Shown: one piece after another, positions 51,579 to 61,353 of the stretch
Layout of the letters: every line of letters starts with the position of its first letter
Numbering within the stretch: position 1 is the stretch's first letter
Assembly (NCBI GenBank): GCA_902540655.1
Contig: CACBNQ010000006.1
Location: forward strand, 1 to 64,000
DNA length: 64,000 nt
Direction of reading: 5' to 3'
DNA from: an uncultured Alphaproteobacteria bacterium
GTDB taxonomy: Bacteria > Pseudomonadota > Alphaproteobacteria > Rhodobacterales > Rhodobacteraceae
Program-made: the position numbers and the translations under genes
The notes under the pieces: generated by a model
Database searches by the model: none
What the model was told of the DNA's origin: nothing
The model's input: only the letters and a program-made list of their open reading frames with translations

Positions 51579-52547
51579 ATGAATAAAAGATTTGAAGTAA
51601 GGCATCCCGAAAAGCTCAAAAACCATTCTATACCTATGGCAAAAAAACCTCCATGGATAAAGGTAAAGGCACCATTATCAGAAGGCTATAAGGAGACCAA
51701 GAGGATTGTAAAAAAAAATAATCTTAAAACAATCTGTGAAGAGGCTAGCTGCCCTAATATAGGTGAATGTTGGTCTAAAGGGCATGCAACGTTTTTAATC
51801 ATGGGAGATATCTGTACCAGAGGTTGTGCCTTTTGCAATGTTAAGACAGGCGTGCCGTTTAAGCTAGACGTTTTAGAGCCAGACCGAATAGGGCAAGCAG
51901 TTTTAAAAATGAACCTTAGTCATGTAGTCGTTACAAGTGTTGATAGAGACGATCTACCAGACGGTGGAGCTCAACACTATGTAAAGACTATTGACGCTAT
52001 TAAAAAGTATTCTCCTTCAACTACAATCGAAATTTTGACGCCAGATTTTTTGAAATGTGATGATGACGTTATATTACAAATACTTAACGCTGAACCTGAT
52101 GTATTTAATCATAACTTAGAGACCGTACCAAGTCTTTATCCAGTGGTAAGGCCTGGTGCTAGATATTTTACTTCGTTAAGACTCTTAAGTAGAGTTAAGG
52201 AAGAAAAACGATCTATTTTCACCAAATCAGGTATCATGGTAGGGATGGGTGAAACAAGGATTGAGGTAAGTCAATTAATGGATGACTTGAGAGCAGCAGA
52301 GGTAGATTTCTTAACTATTGGTCAATACTTACAACCAACGCCTAAGCATTTCCCAGTTAAAGAGTTTGTTCCACCTGAAACATTCGAACATTATAAAAAG
52401 TTGGCGCTGGGAAAAGGATTCTCGCTGGTCTCATCAACGCCACTAACAAGATCATCTTTCCATGCTGATGATGATTTTGAACTTTTAAAAGAAGCAAGAA
52501 GAAAAATCTTGGATGCTCAAAAAGACGTTAACAAAAAACGTATATGA
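51579..52547 (+). CDS. lipA: Lipoyl synthase
   Basis: [13 protein letters not shown] auxiliary cluster and [10 protein letters not shown] radical SAM motif. Confidence 0.98.
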   Translation: MNKRFEVRHPEKLKNHSIPMAKKPPWIKVKAPLSEGYKETKRIVKKNNLKTICEEASCPNIGECWSKGHATFLIMGDICTRGCAFCNVKTGVPFKLDVLEPDRIGQAVLKMNLSHVVVTSVDRDDLPDGGAQHYVKTIDAIKKYSPSTTIEILTPDFLKCDDDVILQILNAEPDVFNHNLETVPSLYPVVRPGARYFTSLRLLSRVKEEKRSIFTKSGIMVGMGETRIEVSQLMDDLRAAEVDFLTIGQYLQPTPKHFPVKEFVPPETFEHYKKLALGKGFSLVSSTPLTRSSFHADDDFELLKEARRKILDAQKDVNKKRI

Positions 52548-52950
52548 TTGCAGAGCAAATGATCTGCTCAATGTAGTGGCTGATGTAAAATCCTATACAA
52601 ATTTTATTCCTTTTTGTTCTGATGTAGAAATATATGATAGGTCTATTTCAGATGAAATAGAGTATTTCTCTGCTCTTCTATCAATTAACTTTAAATTTAG
52701 TTCTGAAAATTTTGAAACAAAGGTAGCAGTAGACCGGAAATCAAACACTATCTCAATTTCTGGTGACACTAAACCATTTAAATCTATGATTGCAGATTGG
52801 TCATTCATCGAAAAAGAAAATTTTTGTGAAGTTACTTTTTCTATCGCTGTGTCATTTAGTTCATTTATAAAGGAGAAAATAGTATCTATCAGTTTTGAAA
52901 AAATAGCATTAAATGTTATTGATGCTTTTGAAAGGAGGGCCAGAGAATAA
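52513..52950 (+). CDS. RatA/Coq10-like START-domain protein (ubiquinone-binding family)
   Basis: [28 protein letters not shown] start and length typical of Coq10/RatA; follows lipA. Confidence 0.88.
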   Translation: MLKKTLTKNVYDCRANDLLNVVADVKSYTNFIPFCSDVEIYDRSISDEIEYFSALLSINFKFSSENFETKVAVDRKSNTISISGDTKPFKSMIADWSFIEKENFCEVTFSIAVSFSSFIKEKIVSISFEKIALNVIDAFERRARE

Positions 52951-52955
52951 AATTT

Positions 52956-53450
52956 TTAAATTTCTCCCATAATATTTAAGCTTAATTTAAGTGCTTCATT
53001 CACACTTTTTTGTTGAATTTTAATTCGTTCGATATTTCCAAAGTTATGTTCAGTAATAACCTCAGTGTCATTAGACGATATTTTAACTCCAATAAAAACT
53101 AAACCAACTGGTTTAGACTCTGATCCACTTGGTCCAGCAACACCTGATATAGCTATAGTTAAAGTTTTTGATTCTACCTTATTGCATAAACCAGCTAGCA
53201 TTTCTCTTACAGTTTCAAAACTCACTGCACCATGGGACTTTAAGGTTTTATCATTTACATTTAAAAATTTTCTTTTTGATTCATTTGAATAGCAAATGAC
53301 ACCATATGAAAAAACAGCTGAAGATCCGGCTATTCCCGTGATATTTGCACTTAATAAACCACCCGTACAGCTTTCAGCAGTAATTAATTTTACATTTTTG
53401 TTTATGCAAGATTCTAAGAGTTTTCTGGATAGTTTTTGAGATTTTTGCAT
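52956..53450 (-). CDS. CinA C-terminal domain nicotinamide-nucleotide amidohydrolase (PncC-type)
   Basis: ITAESCTGGLLSANITGIAGSSAVFSYGVICYSNESKRKFLNV, AISGVAGPSGSESKPVGLVFIGV. Confidence 0.95.
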   Translation of the reverse strand: MQKSQKLSRKLLESCINKNVKLITAESCTGGLLSANITGIAGSSAVFSYGVICYSNESKRKFLNVNDKTLKSHGAVSFETVREMLAGLCNKVESKTLTIAISGVAGPSGSESKPVGLVFIGVKISSNDTEVITEHNFGNIERIKIQQKSVNEALKLSLNIMGEI

Positions 53451-53914
53451 TAAAAACTCAATGCGATTATTAAGAAAAGTGCAGAAAATATGCCGGCTAA
53501 AATATCATCAAATATGACACCAAAAGTATTATTCATTTTATCAAACTCATTTATTGGATAAGGTTTGAGGATGTCAAAAAACCTAAAAAAAAGCAATGAG
53601 ATTATACACATGAATAGTTGCTGAGGATTAGTTTGCTCAAAAAGTAATAAAGGTAATAAAGCGATTGATTGTCCAATAACCTCATCTATTACAATCTCAC
53701 TTCGATCCTTTTCTAACGACTTATAGGTATAGACAGAAATAGCAAAAAAAGCCAAAATAGTAATTAGAAAAATTATAATGACTAACCAGTAAAAAGTTAA
53801 ATGCTTAGCAAGTAAATAAAAGATCAATATAGTAGCTAAGCTTGCAATTGATCCAGGTGCTACCTTAGCATGTCCAATATAAAAAAAAGTCACTATTAGC
53901 TTAGCTAGTTTCAT
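53450..53914 (-). CDS. pgpA: Phosphatidylglycerophosphatase A
   Basis: GHAKVAPGSIASLATI, EIVIDEVIGQSIAL, FRFFDILKPYPINEFDKM. Confidence 0.94.
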   Translation of the reverse strand: MKLAKLIVTFFYIGHAKVAPGSIASLATILIFYLLAKHLTFYWLVIIIFLITILAFFAISVYTYKSLEKDRSEIVIDEVIGQSIALLPLLLFEQTNPQQLFMCIISLLFFRFFDILKPYPINEFDKMNNTFGVIFDDILAGIFSALFLIIALSF

Positions 53915-54380
53915 ATAATAGAACCGAACATATTGATGCAATCCCCTCCTCTCGTCCTGTGAACCCTAATCGTTCTGTGGTTGTAGCTTTTACGTTTATT
54001 TTATCACTTTCTAGTGAACAGATTTTCGAGAGATTGCCTATTAGCTGCTCTCTAAAACTATTTATTTTAGGTTTTTCACATATGATAGTTAAGTCAATAT
54101 TAGACAATCTAAAATTTCTTTGTTTTGCTCTTTTAATAGACCAGTTTAAAAAAATTACAGAGTCCGCTTTTTTCCATTTTTCGTCTGTATCTGGGAAATG
54201 CAGTCCTATATCGCCAAGAGCTAAAGCGCCTAATATTGCATCCGTGAGGGCGTGGAGAGCTACATCAGCGTCTGAGTGTCCGGCTAGACTTTTATCGAAT
54301 GGTATTTCGACTCCACACAAATATATTTTATTTCCTGGTTCGAATGCATGAACATCAAATCCAGTGCCTACTCTAAACAT
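53901..54380 (-). CDS. ispF: 2-C-methyl-D-erythritol 2,4-cyclodiphosphate synthase
   Basis: RVGTGFDVHAFEPG, GHSDADVALHALTDAILGALALGDIGLHFPDTD, TTERLGFTGREEGIA. Confidence 0.97.
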   Translation of the reverse strand: MFRVGTGFDVHAFEPGNKIYLCGVEIPFDKSLAGHSDADVALHALTDAILGALALGDIGLHFPDTDEKWKKADSVIFLNWSIKRAKQRNFRLSNIDLTIICEKPKINSFREQLIGNLSKICSLESDKINVKATTTERLGFTGREEGIASICSVLLYETS

Positions 54381-55100
54381 TTAAAAAAGTTTCTCTGCAA
54401 TTTTTATATCCTCAGGAGTTGTAATTTTAAAATTATACTCGCTGCCGGAAACAATATCGATTTTTTTTTTGTCAAGAAGAGCTAAGTGAACATCATCCGT
54501 ATGATTTTTATCGCATTTCATATGGGCTCGATAGATATAGTTAAAGTGAAAGGCTTGAGGTGTTTGCGCTCTAATAAGAGAGTCACGATTAAGACCAAAA
54601 GCATCAATTGTATTTTGATTATCTTCTTTTACTTCTACATAAAGAGTATCTGGAATTTTTATTGCAGGGAAAACTACATCGAACTTATCTAGACCCTTTA
54701 TGCAATTTTTTATAATTTCATTGCTTGTAAAAGGTCTCGCCCCATCATGAATAAGTATTTTTTTACAACCTATCTTTGATATCGCTTTAAGACCATTCTT
54801 AACGGATTGAGACCTTGTTTTACCCCCAAAAACTTTTGGTAATAGTTTTGGGTTATTAATTTTAGCGATAGCTTTTTCATAAAACTCTAAGTGATCCTCA
54901 TTAATAACAACAACTACAAAGTCTATCAGAGGTTCGTATATAAAATTCTCAATATTTTTTTCTAAAACGTATTTATGCCCAAAATGTAGATATTGTTTCG
55001 GAACTGTTGATTTTGACCTTTTCCCTTTTCCTGCGGCAACAATTAATGCACCTGTAAACTTTTTTTCCATAAAGAATTTATTGTAATTAGTGTAGTTCAA
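54381..55100 (-). CDS. ispD: 2-C-methyl-D-erythritol 4-phosphate cytidylyltransferase
   Basis: ALIVAAGKGKRSKSTVPKQYLHFG, ILIHDGARPFTSNEII, RAQTPQAFHF. Confidence 0.96.
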   Translation of the reverse strand: MNYTNYNKFFMEKKFTGALIVAAGKGKRSKSTVPKQYLHFGHKYVLEKNIENFIYEPLIDFVVVVINEDHLEFYEKAIAKINNPKLLPKVFGGKTRSQSVKNGLKAISKIGCKKILIHDGARPFTSNEIIKNCIKGLDKFDVVFPAIKIPDTLYVEVKEDNQNTIDAFGLNRDSLIRAQTPQAFHFNYIYRAHMKCDKNHTDDVHLALLDKKKIDIVSGSEYNFKITTPEDIKIAEKLF

Positions 55101-55179
55101 GTTTAAATTGATAACCTTGAGAATTGCAATAATAATTACGCTTTTATTTTTGTTATGATATTTGGGTCTGAGCAGTAGA

Positions 55180-56253
55180 ATGGATTTTAGAGACTTATGG
55201 GATTCTGTACCATATCCAGCATTCGTATTAAATGTTAAAAATGAAATTAAGTTAGCTAATCCGTTATCTCAGCAATATTGTGAGACCTCTCTTTATCGTT
55301 TAGTAGGTAAAAAGCTAAGTAGCTACATTGGGCCAAATAGTGCCGTATTCGAAGTGCTTGATAAAATAAGCAGTAATTCATCCGCAATTGTGAAGTTCGA
55401 TGTGCCAATAAATTGGAAAAATAAGGGAAATCAAGTTTTTGATATGTACGCAGTAAGTGTTGAAACTGGTTTGAGTAATTTAATTTTCTTTCATCCAAAA
55501 CGCCTTAAGGGTAAGATGGAGCAGGCTTTATTAAATCAAAGTTCTATAAAATCAGTAAGTGCTATGGGATCAGTGCTATCTCATGAGATCAAAAATCCAC
55601 TTGCGAGTATTATTGGTGCAGCACAATTGCTTGAAAGTTCAAATGTAAAAAACAAGAAAGCTTTAACACAAATTATTCTTGAGGAAGCTAAGAGAATTGA
55701 GAGCATTGTTGATAGAGTTCAACTGTTGGGAGAGATTAATAGACTGGACTTTGGTCTATTAAATATTCATGATGTGATTGACAAAGTTAAAAGGAGTGCC
55801 TCGCAGGGATACGGTTCGCACGTATCATTTGAAGAAAATTATGACCCCTCCATACCTGATGTAAATGGGGACTTTGAATTGCTCACCCAAGCTTTTCATA
55901 ACATAATAAAAAATTCTTGTGAGGCTGTTGGCAAAAAGGGCGGGCGGATAACCATAAAGACTTCCTTCTATTCCGGGTTAGCTCTGGGTTCTATTGGAGA
56001 AAAAAATAAAAAGCTACAGTTAATGATTACCTTTTCTGATAATGGACCAGGTGTGTCAAAGAATATTATATCTGATATATTTGATCCATTTAGCACAACA
56101 AAAATGGGAGGATCTGGTCTTGGGCTACCTCTAGTCGCTAAGATAATATCTGAACATGGTGGCTTTGTTGAACTAGACGATATTTCCGAAGGAGCATGTT
56201 TTAAAATTTATCTTCCGGCTGGCGACACGTCCTTATCTGAAAGGATGCACTAG
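55180..56253 (+). CDS. ntrB: Nitrogen regulation histidine kinase NtrB (GlnL)
   Basis: PAS plus HisKA: GSVLSHEIKNPLASIIGAAQLLE; HATPase DNGPGVSKNIISDIFDPFSTTKMGGSGLGLPLV. Confidence 0.95.
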   Translation: MDFRDLWDSVPYPAFVLNVKNEIKLANPLSQQYCETSLYRLVGKKLSSYIGPNSAVFEVLDKISSNSSAIVKFDVPINWKNKGNQVFDMYAVSVETGLSNLIFFHPKRLKGKMEQALLNQSSIKSVSAMGSVLSHEIKNPLASIIGAAQLLESSNVKNKKALTQIILEEAKRIESIVDRVQLLGEINRLDFGLLNIHDVIDKVKRSASQGYGSHVSFEENYDPSIPDVNGDFELLTQAFHNIIKNSCEAVGKKGGRITIKTSFYSGLALGSIGEKNKKLQLMITFSDNGPGVSKNIISDIFDPFSTTKMGGSGLGLPLVAKIISEHGGFVELDDISEGACFKIYLPAGDTSLSERMH

Positions 56254-57665
56254 TGGAGGGAAATGTAATAATTGCAGATGATGATAGATCGCTGAGAATG
56301 ATATTAGCTCAAGCATTATCACGTGCTGGCTGCAAGGTGAGAGCAACAGGTACTCTAAGTACTTTGTGGCGTTGGCTTGAAGATGGTGAGGGTGAAGTTC
56401 TAGTAACAGATGTTATGATGCCCGATGGAGATACTTTAGAGCTTATTCCGAGAATTAAAAGTAAACGACCTGATATGCCAATAATTGTAATGTCTGCAAA
56501 AAATAATCTAAATACTGCCATGCGGGCAAATCAATTTGGTGCTTATCAATACCTTCCAAAACCATTTGACTTAAAAGATCTAATTTCATCTGTGAATACA
56601 GCAATTAAGTTGAGGTCTAACTCCTTACTAAATTTAAAAAACAACTTAATAAAAGATGATAATCATTTGGAAGATAATTTGCCAATAGTTGGTAGTTCGC
56701 CTGTGATGCAAAATATTTATCGTATTTTGTCAAAAGTAATCGATACGGATTTTAATATTCTGATAGAAGGTAAATCAGGGACCGGAAAAAATTTAATAGC
56801 AAAGGTTCTGCATGATTTTGGAACTAGAAAAGACAAGAGTTTTTTAAGCGTCAATCTTTCGCTTATGTCGTTAAAGGAATTGCAAGATATTTTCTCAGAA
56901 AATTTTGAACGCCAAAGTAATATAATCGTCGGAACGTTATTTTTGGATGAAATAAGTAATGCAAATACTGAGGTGCAAAACTTTATTCTTTCTATACTAA
57001 ATAAAAGGGAGTCATCGAAAAAAGGGTATAGAGACTTAAAAATCGTAAGTTCTTCAAGACACGATCTTAAAGAAGCTATTGAAAATGGCAAATTTCGTGA
57101 AGACTTATATTATAGACTAAATGAAGTTTCACTCGTGATCCCACTACTTGAGGAAAGACTAGGAGATATTCCAGAGCTTGCTAGACATTTTTTAAAAGAG
57201 TTTTCAAATAATGATATTGAGGCTAAATCACTTACTAAAGGTGCTGTAGAACTTATTAAAAAGAAAAAGTGGTCAGGAAATGTTAGGGAATTAAAAAATT
57301 TTATTGGTCGACTTTCATTAGTCTCAAATACTGACACTATAGATGAGAAAATAACGAAGCACGAACTTGCAATGATTACACCCGAAGAATCTGATCTAAA
57401 CCCACTAGAGGGATCAAGAATATCAAAGTCTCTTGAAATGCATTTATCACATTATTTTCGATCACTTGGAGATAGCTTGCCAGCTCCAGGCTTATATCAA
57501 ACGGTTTTAAAGGAAGTAGAAGTACCTTTGATAAACTTGACTCTTGCATTATGTGACGGCAATCAAATAAAAGCGGCTAACTTACTAGGAATTAATAGAA
57601 ATACGTTGAGAAAAAAAATTAAAGACTATGATTTAGTTGTTACACGTGGTAAAAAAATGATGTAA
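56253..57665 (+). CDS. ntrC: Nitrogen regulation response regulator NtrC (GAFTGA motif not found)
   Basis: Receiver VTDVMMPDGDTLELI, AAA+ GKSGTGKN and GTLFLDEI, Fis-type HTH NQIKAANLLGINRNTLRKKIKDY. Confidence 0.93.
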   Translation: MEGNVIIADDDRSLRMILAQALSRAGCKVRATGTLSTLWRWLEDGEGEVLVTDVMMPDGDTLELIPRIKSKRPDMPIIVMSAKNNLNTAMRANQFGAYQYLPKPFDLKDLISSVNTAIKLRSNSLLNLKNNLIKDDNHLEDNLPIVGSSPVMQNIYRILSKVIDTDFNILIEGKSGTGKNLIAKVLHDFGTRKDKSFLSVNLSLMSLKELQDIFSENFERQSNIIVGTLFLDEISNANTEVQNFILSILNKRESSKKGYRDLKIVSSSRHDLKEAIENGKFREDLYYRLNEVSLVIPLLEERLGDIPELARHFLKEFSNNDIEAKSLTKGAVELIKKKKWSGNVRELKNFIGRLSLVSNTDTIDEKITKHELAMITPEESDLNPLEGSRISKSLEMHLSHYFRSLGDSLPAPGLYQTVLKEVEVPLINLTLALCDGNQIKAANLLGINRNTLRKKIKDYDLVVTRGKKMM

Positions 57666-57676
57666 ATTTACAACAA

Positions 57677-59929
57677 ATGAGCGAACAGATTGTAAATACT
57701 TCTAAAAATAAAGAATTTATAAGTAATATTTTAGACAAATTTTTATTTTCTAATTTGGCAACATTTATCGTTGTTTTCCTAGGACCACTACTTTCAATCA
57801 TAACTTTTTTAGCCTTCAGTATAATTGAGGAATCGGCAAGACCAGAACTTTTGTCGGCAATAATTGTATTAGATTTTTTATATATATTTATTGTAGGAAT
57901 ATTAATCTTGCTCAAAGTCTCAAAAGTATTCATGAACCAAAGGGCTGCTAGAGGAGGGTCTACACTTCATTTAAGAATTACCTCAGTTTTTTCTATTCTT
58001 GCATTATCACCTGCAATAATTGTAGCTGTCTTTGCAACGATATCCCTAAATTTTGGGCTGGAGGACTGGTTTTCAGAAAAAGTTCAGAGGGTCGTAGGAA
58101 ACTCATTGGAGTCTGCTAGGACATACAAGATGGAACATATCCAAAGTTTGAAAAATGATGCATTCTGGTTGTCAAAAGTATTAAATACTGAGAAACAATT
58201 CAGACCTTTTTTAAGTGATGGTGATCTTCGAAAAATCCTTAATGTGAACCAACAAGAAGGTATATCAAAATCATTTTTAATTAATTATTCAGGAAAACTA
58301 AAGGTTAGAGGTGAAAGGAGCTACTTATTCGATTTTAAGCCAGTGACAGATTATGATGTGCTCGTTGCAAAAAATGAAGGAATTGCAGTCATTGAAGATC
58401 TTGAAAACAATGAATTTAGAGCAATTGTGTTTATGGAAGCGTTCCCTGACAGATTGCTATACGTGACTAGAAACGTAGATGGAGAGGTTTTATCTTTGTT
58501 AGATCAAACAAAAGAGACTGTGATACTTTATGATAAGATTGAAAAGGAGAGGGGCCAGCTACTTTTTGAGTTTGGTCAGCTTTATCTAGGTTTTTCGATT
58601 GTTCTAATTCTATCAGCCGTGTGGTTTGCTCTATGGATTGCTGAAAGGTTAACAAAACCAGTAAGCAATTTGGTTACTGCAGTCGCAAAAGTAGCGGATG
58701 GGGATCTCACTGTAGAGGTTTCTGAAGAAAAAGGCAAAGATGAAGTCGCTATTCTCGGTAAAGTATTTAATAAAATGACGAGGCAAATTAAAAAGCAAAG
58801 AGACTCACTTTTATCAATCAATAGTAAAACAGAGGAACAAAAGCGACAATTTGAAGCTGTTCTTGATGGTGCTTCAGGCGGAATAATTGGAATAGATGCA
58901 GATAGAACAATCAAAGTTATTAACGTGGCTGCTGAAAAAATACTGGGATTATCTGAGAATGAAGGCTTGAATGAGATTATAAATGATGTTGTGCCAGAAT
59001 TCATACCTTTATTCAATAAGGTCACGTTTCTGGATGGCGGGTCGTTGGAGGAAGAAGTTGAAATTTTTAGAGAGAATATAAAAGAAAAGATATTTTTAAA
59101 AATTTCGATAATAAAATCTGATGAAGGCCAGCTAGAGGGTTATGTTTTTACTTTCGATGACTTGACGGATTTGGTTGCAGCGCAGCGTTCCGCTGCATGG
59201 GGAGATGTCGCTAGAAGGGTCGCTCATGAAGTAAAAAACCCACTGACACCTATAAAATTGGCAGCAGAAAGATTAAAAAAGTATTTTTTTAGTTTGAGTG
59301 AAAAGGATAAAATCTCAGCTTCTGAGTATGCAAACATGATTATTAGACAAACTGAGAGCTTAAGTCGTTTGGTAACTGAGTTCAGTAACTTTTCTAGATT
59401 ACCATTGCCTAAAAAAGTAGAGCTTGACTTATGTAAACTTACGGAGAGTGCTATTTTATTACAAAAAGTTGCTCATAAAAATGTTATTTTTAAGTTTAAA
59501 AAGAGTGACGACTCCATCCTGATTTTGGGAGATGGTCAAATGCTTAATCAAGCACTTTTAAATCTCATAAAAAACTCTATTGAGTCAATAAATTCTGCAA
59601 AAGAAAACAAATTGATTGATGAAATTGAGACTTATGGTCAAGTAGAAGTAGATATTGAAACTCAAAATGATGAAGTTTGTGTAACCATCTTAGATAACGG
59701 GATAGGATTGCCAAAAAATGTTAATCGATTATTCGAACCATACGTGACCATAAAAAAAGAGGGTACTGGATTGGGGTTGTCAATTGTAAAGCGAATTATC
59801 GAAGATCATTTAGGCAGCTTATTTCTTTTGCCTGGCCGTAAAATAAAGGGTAGCGATCATTTTGGAGCAGAGGCAAAAATCATATTACCTACGATCAACG
59901 CGCAAAAACTAAAAGTTGAGCCAAAATAA
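57677..59929 (+). CDS. ntrY: Nitrogen regulation histidine kinase NtrY
   Basis: 750 aa, multi-TM N-terminus, HAMP, PAS, DVARRVAHEVKNPLTPIKLAAERLKKYF. Confidence 0.95.
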   Translation: MSEQIVNTSKNKEFISNILDKFLFSNLATFIVVFLGPLLSIITFLAFSIIEESARPELLSAIIVLDFLYIFIVGILILLKVSKVFMNQRAARGGSTLHLRITSVFSILALSPAIIVAVFATISLNFGLEDWFSEKVQRVVGNSLESARTYKMEHIQSLKNDAFWLSKVLNTEKQFRPFLSDGDLRKILNVNQQEGISKSFLINYSGKLKVRGERSYLFDFKPVTDYDVLVAKNEGIAVIEDLENNEFRAIVFMEAFPDRLLYVTRNVDGEVLSLLDQTKETVILYDKIEKERGQLLFEFGQLYLGFSIVLILSAVWFALWIAERLTKPVSNLVTAVAKVADGDLTVEVSEEKGKDEVAILGKVFNKMTRQIKKQRDSLLSINSKTEEQKRQFEAVLDGASGGIIGIDADRTIKVINVAAEKILGLSENEGLNEIINDVVPEFIPLFNKVTFLDGGSLEEEVEIFRENIKEKIFLKISIIKSDEGQLEGYVFTFDDLTDLVAAQRSAAWGDVARRVAHEVKNPLTPIKLAAERLKKYFFSLSEKDKISASEYANMIIRQTESLSRLVTEFSNFSRLPLPKKVELDLCKLTESAILLQKVAHKNVIFKFKKSDDSILILGDGQMLNQALLNLIKNSIESINSAKENKLIDEIETYGQVEVDIETQNDEVCVTILDNGIGLPKNVNRLFEPYVTIKKEGTGLGLSIVKRIIEDHLGSLFLLPGRKIKGSDHFGAEAKIILPTINAQKLKVEPK

Positions 59930-59951
59930 AGCTTAGAGGAAATCAGATAAA

Positions 59952-61331
59952 ATGAGTTATATACTCGTAGTTGATGACGAAAAAGATATAAGAGATTTAA
60001 TTAGCCAGATCTTATTTGAAGAGGGTCATACAGTGAAATTGGCACACAACTCAACGTCTGCAATCGATTATATTAATAATGGAGAGCCAGACTTAATTAT
60101 ATTAGATATTTGGCTCAAAGATAGTGAAATGGATGGTATTGAGATCCTAAAATCAGTGAAACAAAATAATCCTCTGTGTCCTGTAGTTGTGATATCTGGA
60201 CACGGAAATATAGAAATAGCGGTTGCAGCTGTTAAACAAGGCGCATACGACTTTATCGAAAAGCCATTTAATATTGACCAACTTCTGCTTGTTATCAACA
60301 GAGCTTTAGAAGCATCACGTTTAAGAAAAGAAGTTTTTTCCCTTCAAAATAGAGAAATAAATGAAAGTAGGATGGTTGGTGGAACGGGTGCTTTCAAAAT
60401 ATTAAAACAAAAGCTAGATAAATTGATTAAATCGAATGGACGAATACTTATTTCCGGTCCGTCTGGGTCTGGAAAGGAAATTGCTGCAAGATATATCCAT
60501 CAAAACTCACAACGTGCAAATAATAGGTTTTTAACTGTTGCATGCGCATCTATCCAATCTGATAAAATGGAAGAGCTCCTCTTTGGTCAAGAGATTGAAG
60601 GAAAAATTAGCCCAGGTCTTTTTGAGCAAGCTCATGGAGGAACATTGTTTTTTGATGAAGTTGCAGACCTACCTATTGGTACGCAAGCAAAAATATTAAG
60701 AATTCTTGTTGATCAAGTTTTTTTTAGGGTTGGCGGTAAAAATGTTGTCAGAGTAAATTGCAGAATAATTTCTTCCACTTCCAAGGACCTGGCGAAAGAG
60801 ATTGAGGAAGGCAACTTTAAAGAAGAGCTTTTTCATAGGTTTAATGTGGTACCAATAAGAATTCCTTCTCTTGAAGAGAGAATTCTCGATATTCCATTAT
60901 TGTCTACTCATTTTATTGATTGGTTAGCTAAAAATGAAGGTTTACAAAATAAACAATTGACAGAAGCTGCTATTAGAAAATTACAAAATATGAGCTGGCC
61001 TGGAAATATAAGGCAGTTAAAAAATACTATTGAAAGGGCACTTATTTTAGGTGCTAGTAAAACTTTTGTTAATCCTGATGATATTTTTGAGTTTATAGAG
61101 ACTGAAAAGAATGATTTTCATGGTAATGTATTGGACTTTAATAGCGAGTTTTTTGCAGATAAATCTCTTAGATCAGCTAGAGAAGAATTTGAAAGAGCTT
61201 ACTTAAAGTACCAAATCAGTAAGTTTGGTGGAAATGTGTCAAAGACCGCAAGTTACGTTGGAATGGAAAGGTCTGCACTTCACAGAAAAATGAAATTATT
61301 AAATATTGAGAGCACATTAAAAGAAAAATAA
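59952..61331 (+). CDS. ntrX: Nitrogen regulation response regulator NtrX
   Basis: Receiver ILVVDDEKDIRDLI/LIILDIWLKDSEMDGI, AAA+ GPSGSGKE, GTLFFDEVADLP, Fis-type HTH. Confidence 0.95.
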   Translation: MSYILVVDDEKDIRDLISQILFEEGHTVKLAHNSTSAIDYINNGEPDLIILDIWLKDSEMDGIEILKSVKQNNPLCPVVVISGHGNIEIAVAAVKQGAYDFIEKPFNIDQLLLVINRALEASRLRKEVFSLQNREINESRMVGGTGAFKILKQKLDKLIKSNGRILISGPSGSGKEIAARYIHQNSQRANNRFLTVACASIQSDKMEELLFGQEIEGKISPGLFEQAHGGTLFFDEVADLPIGTQAKILRILVDQVFFRVGGKNVVRVNCRIISSTSKDLAKEIEEGNFKEELFHRFNVVPIRIPSLEERILDIPLLSTHFIDWLAKNEGLQNKQLTEAAIRKLQNMSWPGNIRQLKNTIERALILGASKTFVNPDDIFEFIETEKNDFHGNVLDFNSEFFADKSLRSAREEFERAYLKYQISKFGGNVSKTASYVGMERSALHRKMKLLNIESTLKEK

Positions 61332-61353
61332 CAAACTCTTAAAGGAAAAATTA

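Noticed and set aside
52513-52950. RatA toxin of a toxin-antitoxin system
   Set aside because: The Coq10/RatA START family next to lipA is better explained as a ubiquinone-related housekeeping protein; no antitoxin partner is adjacent.
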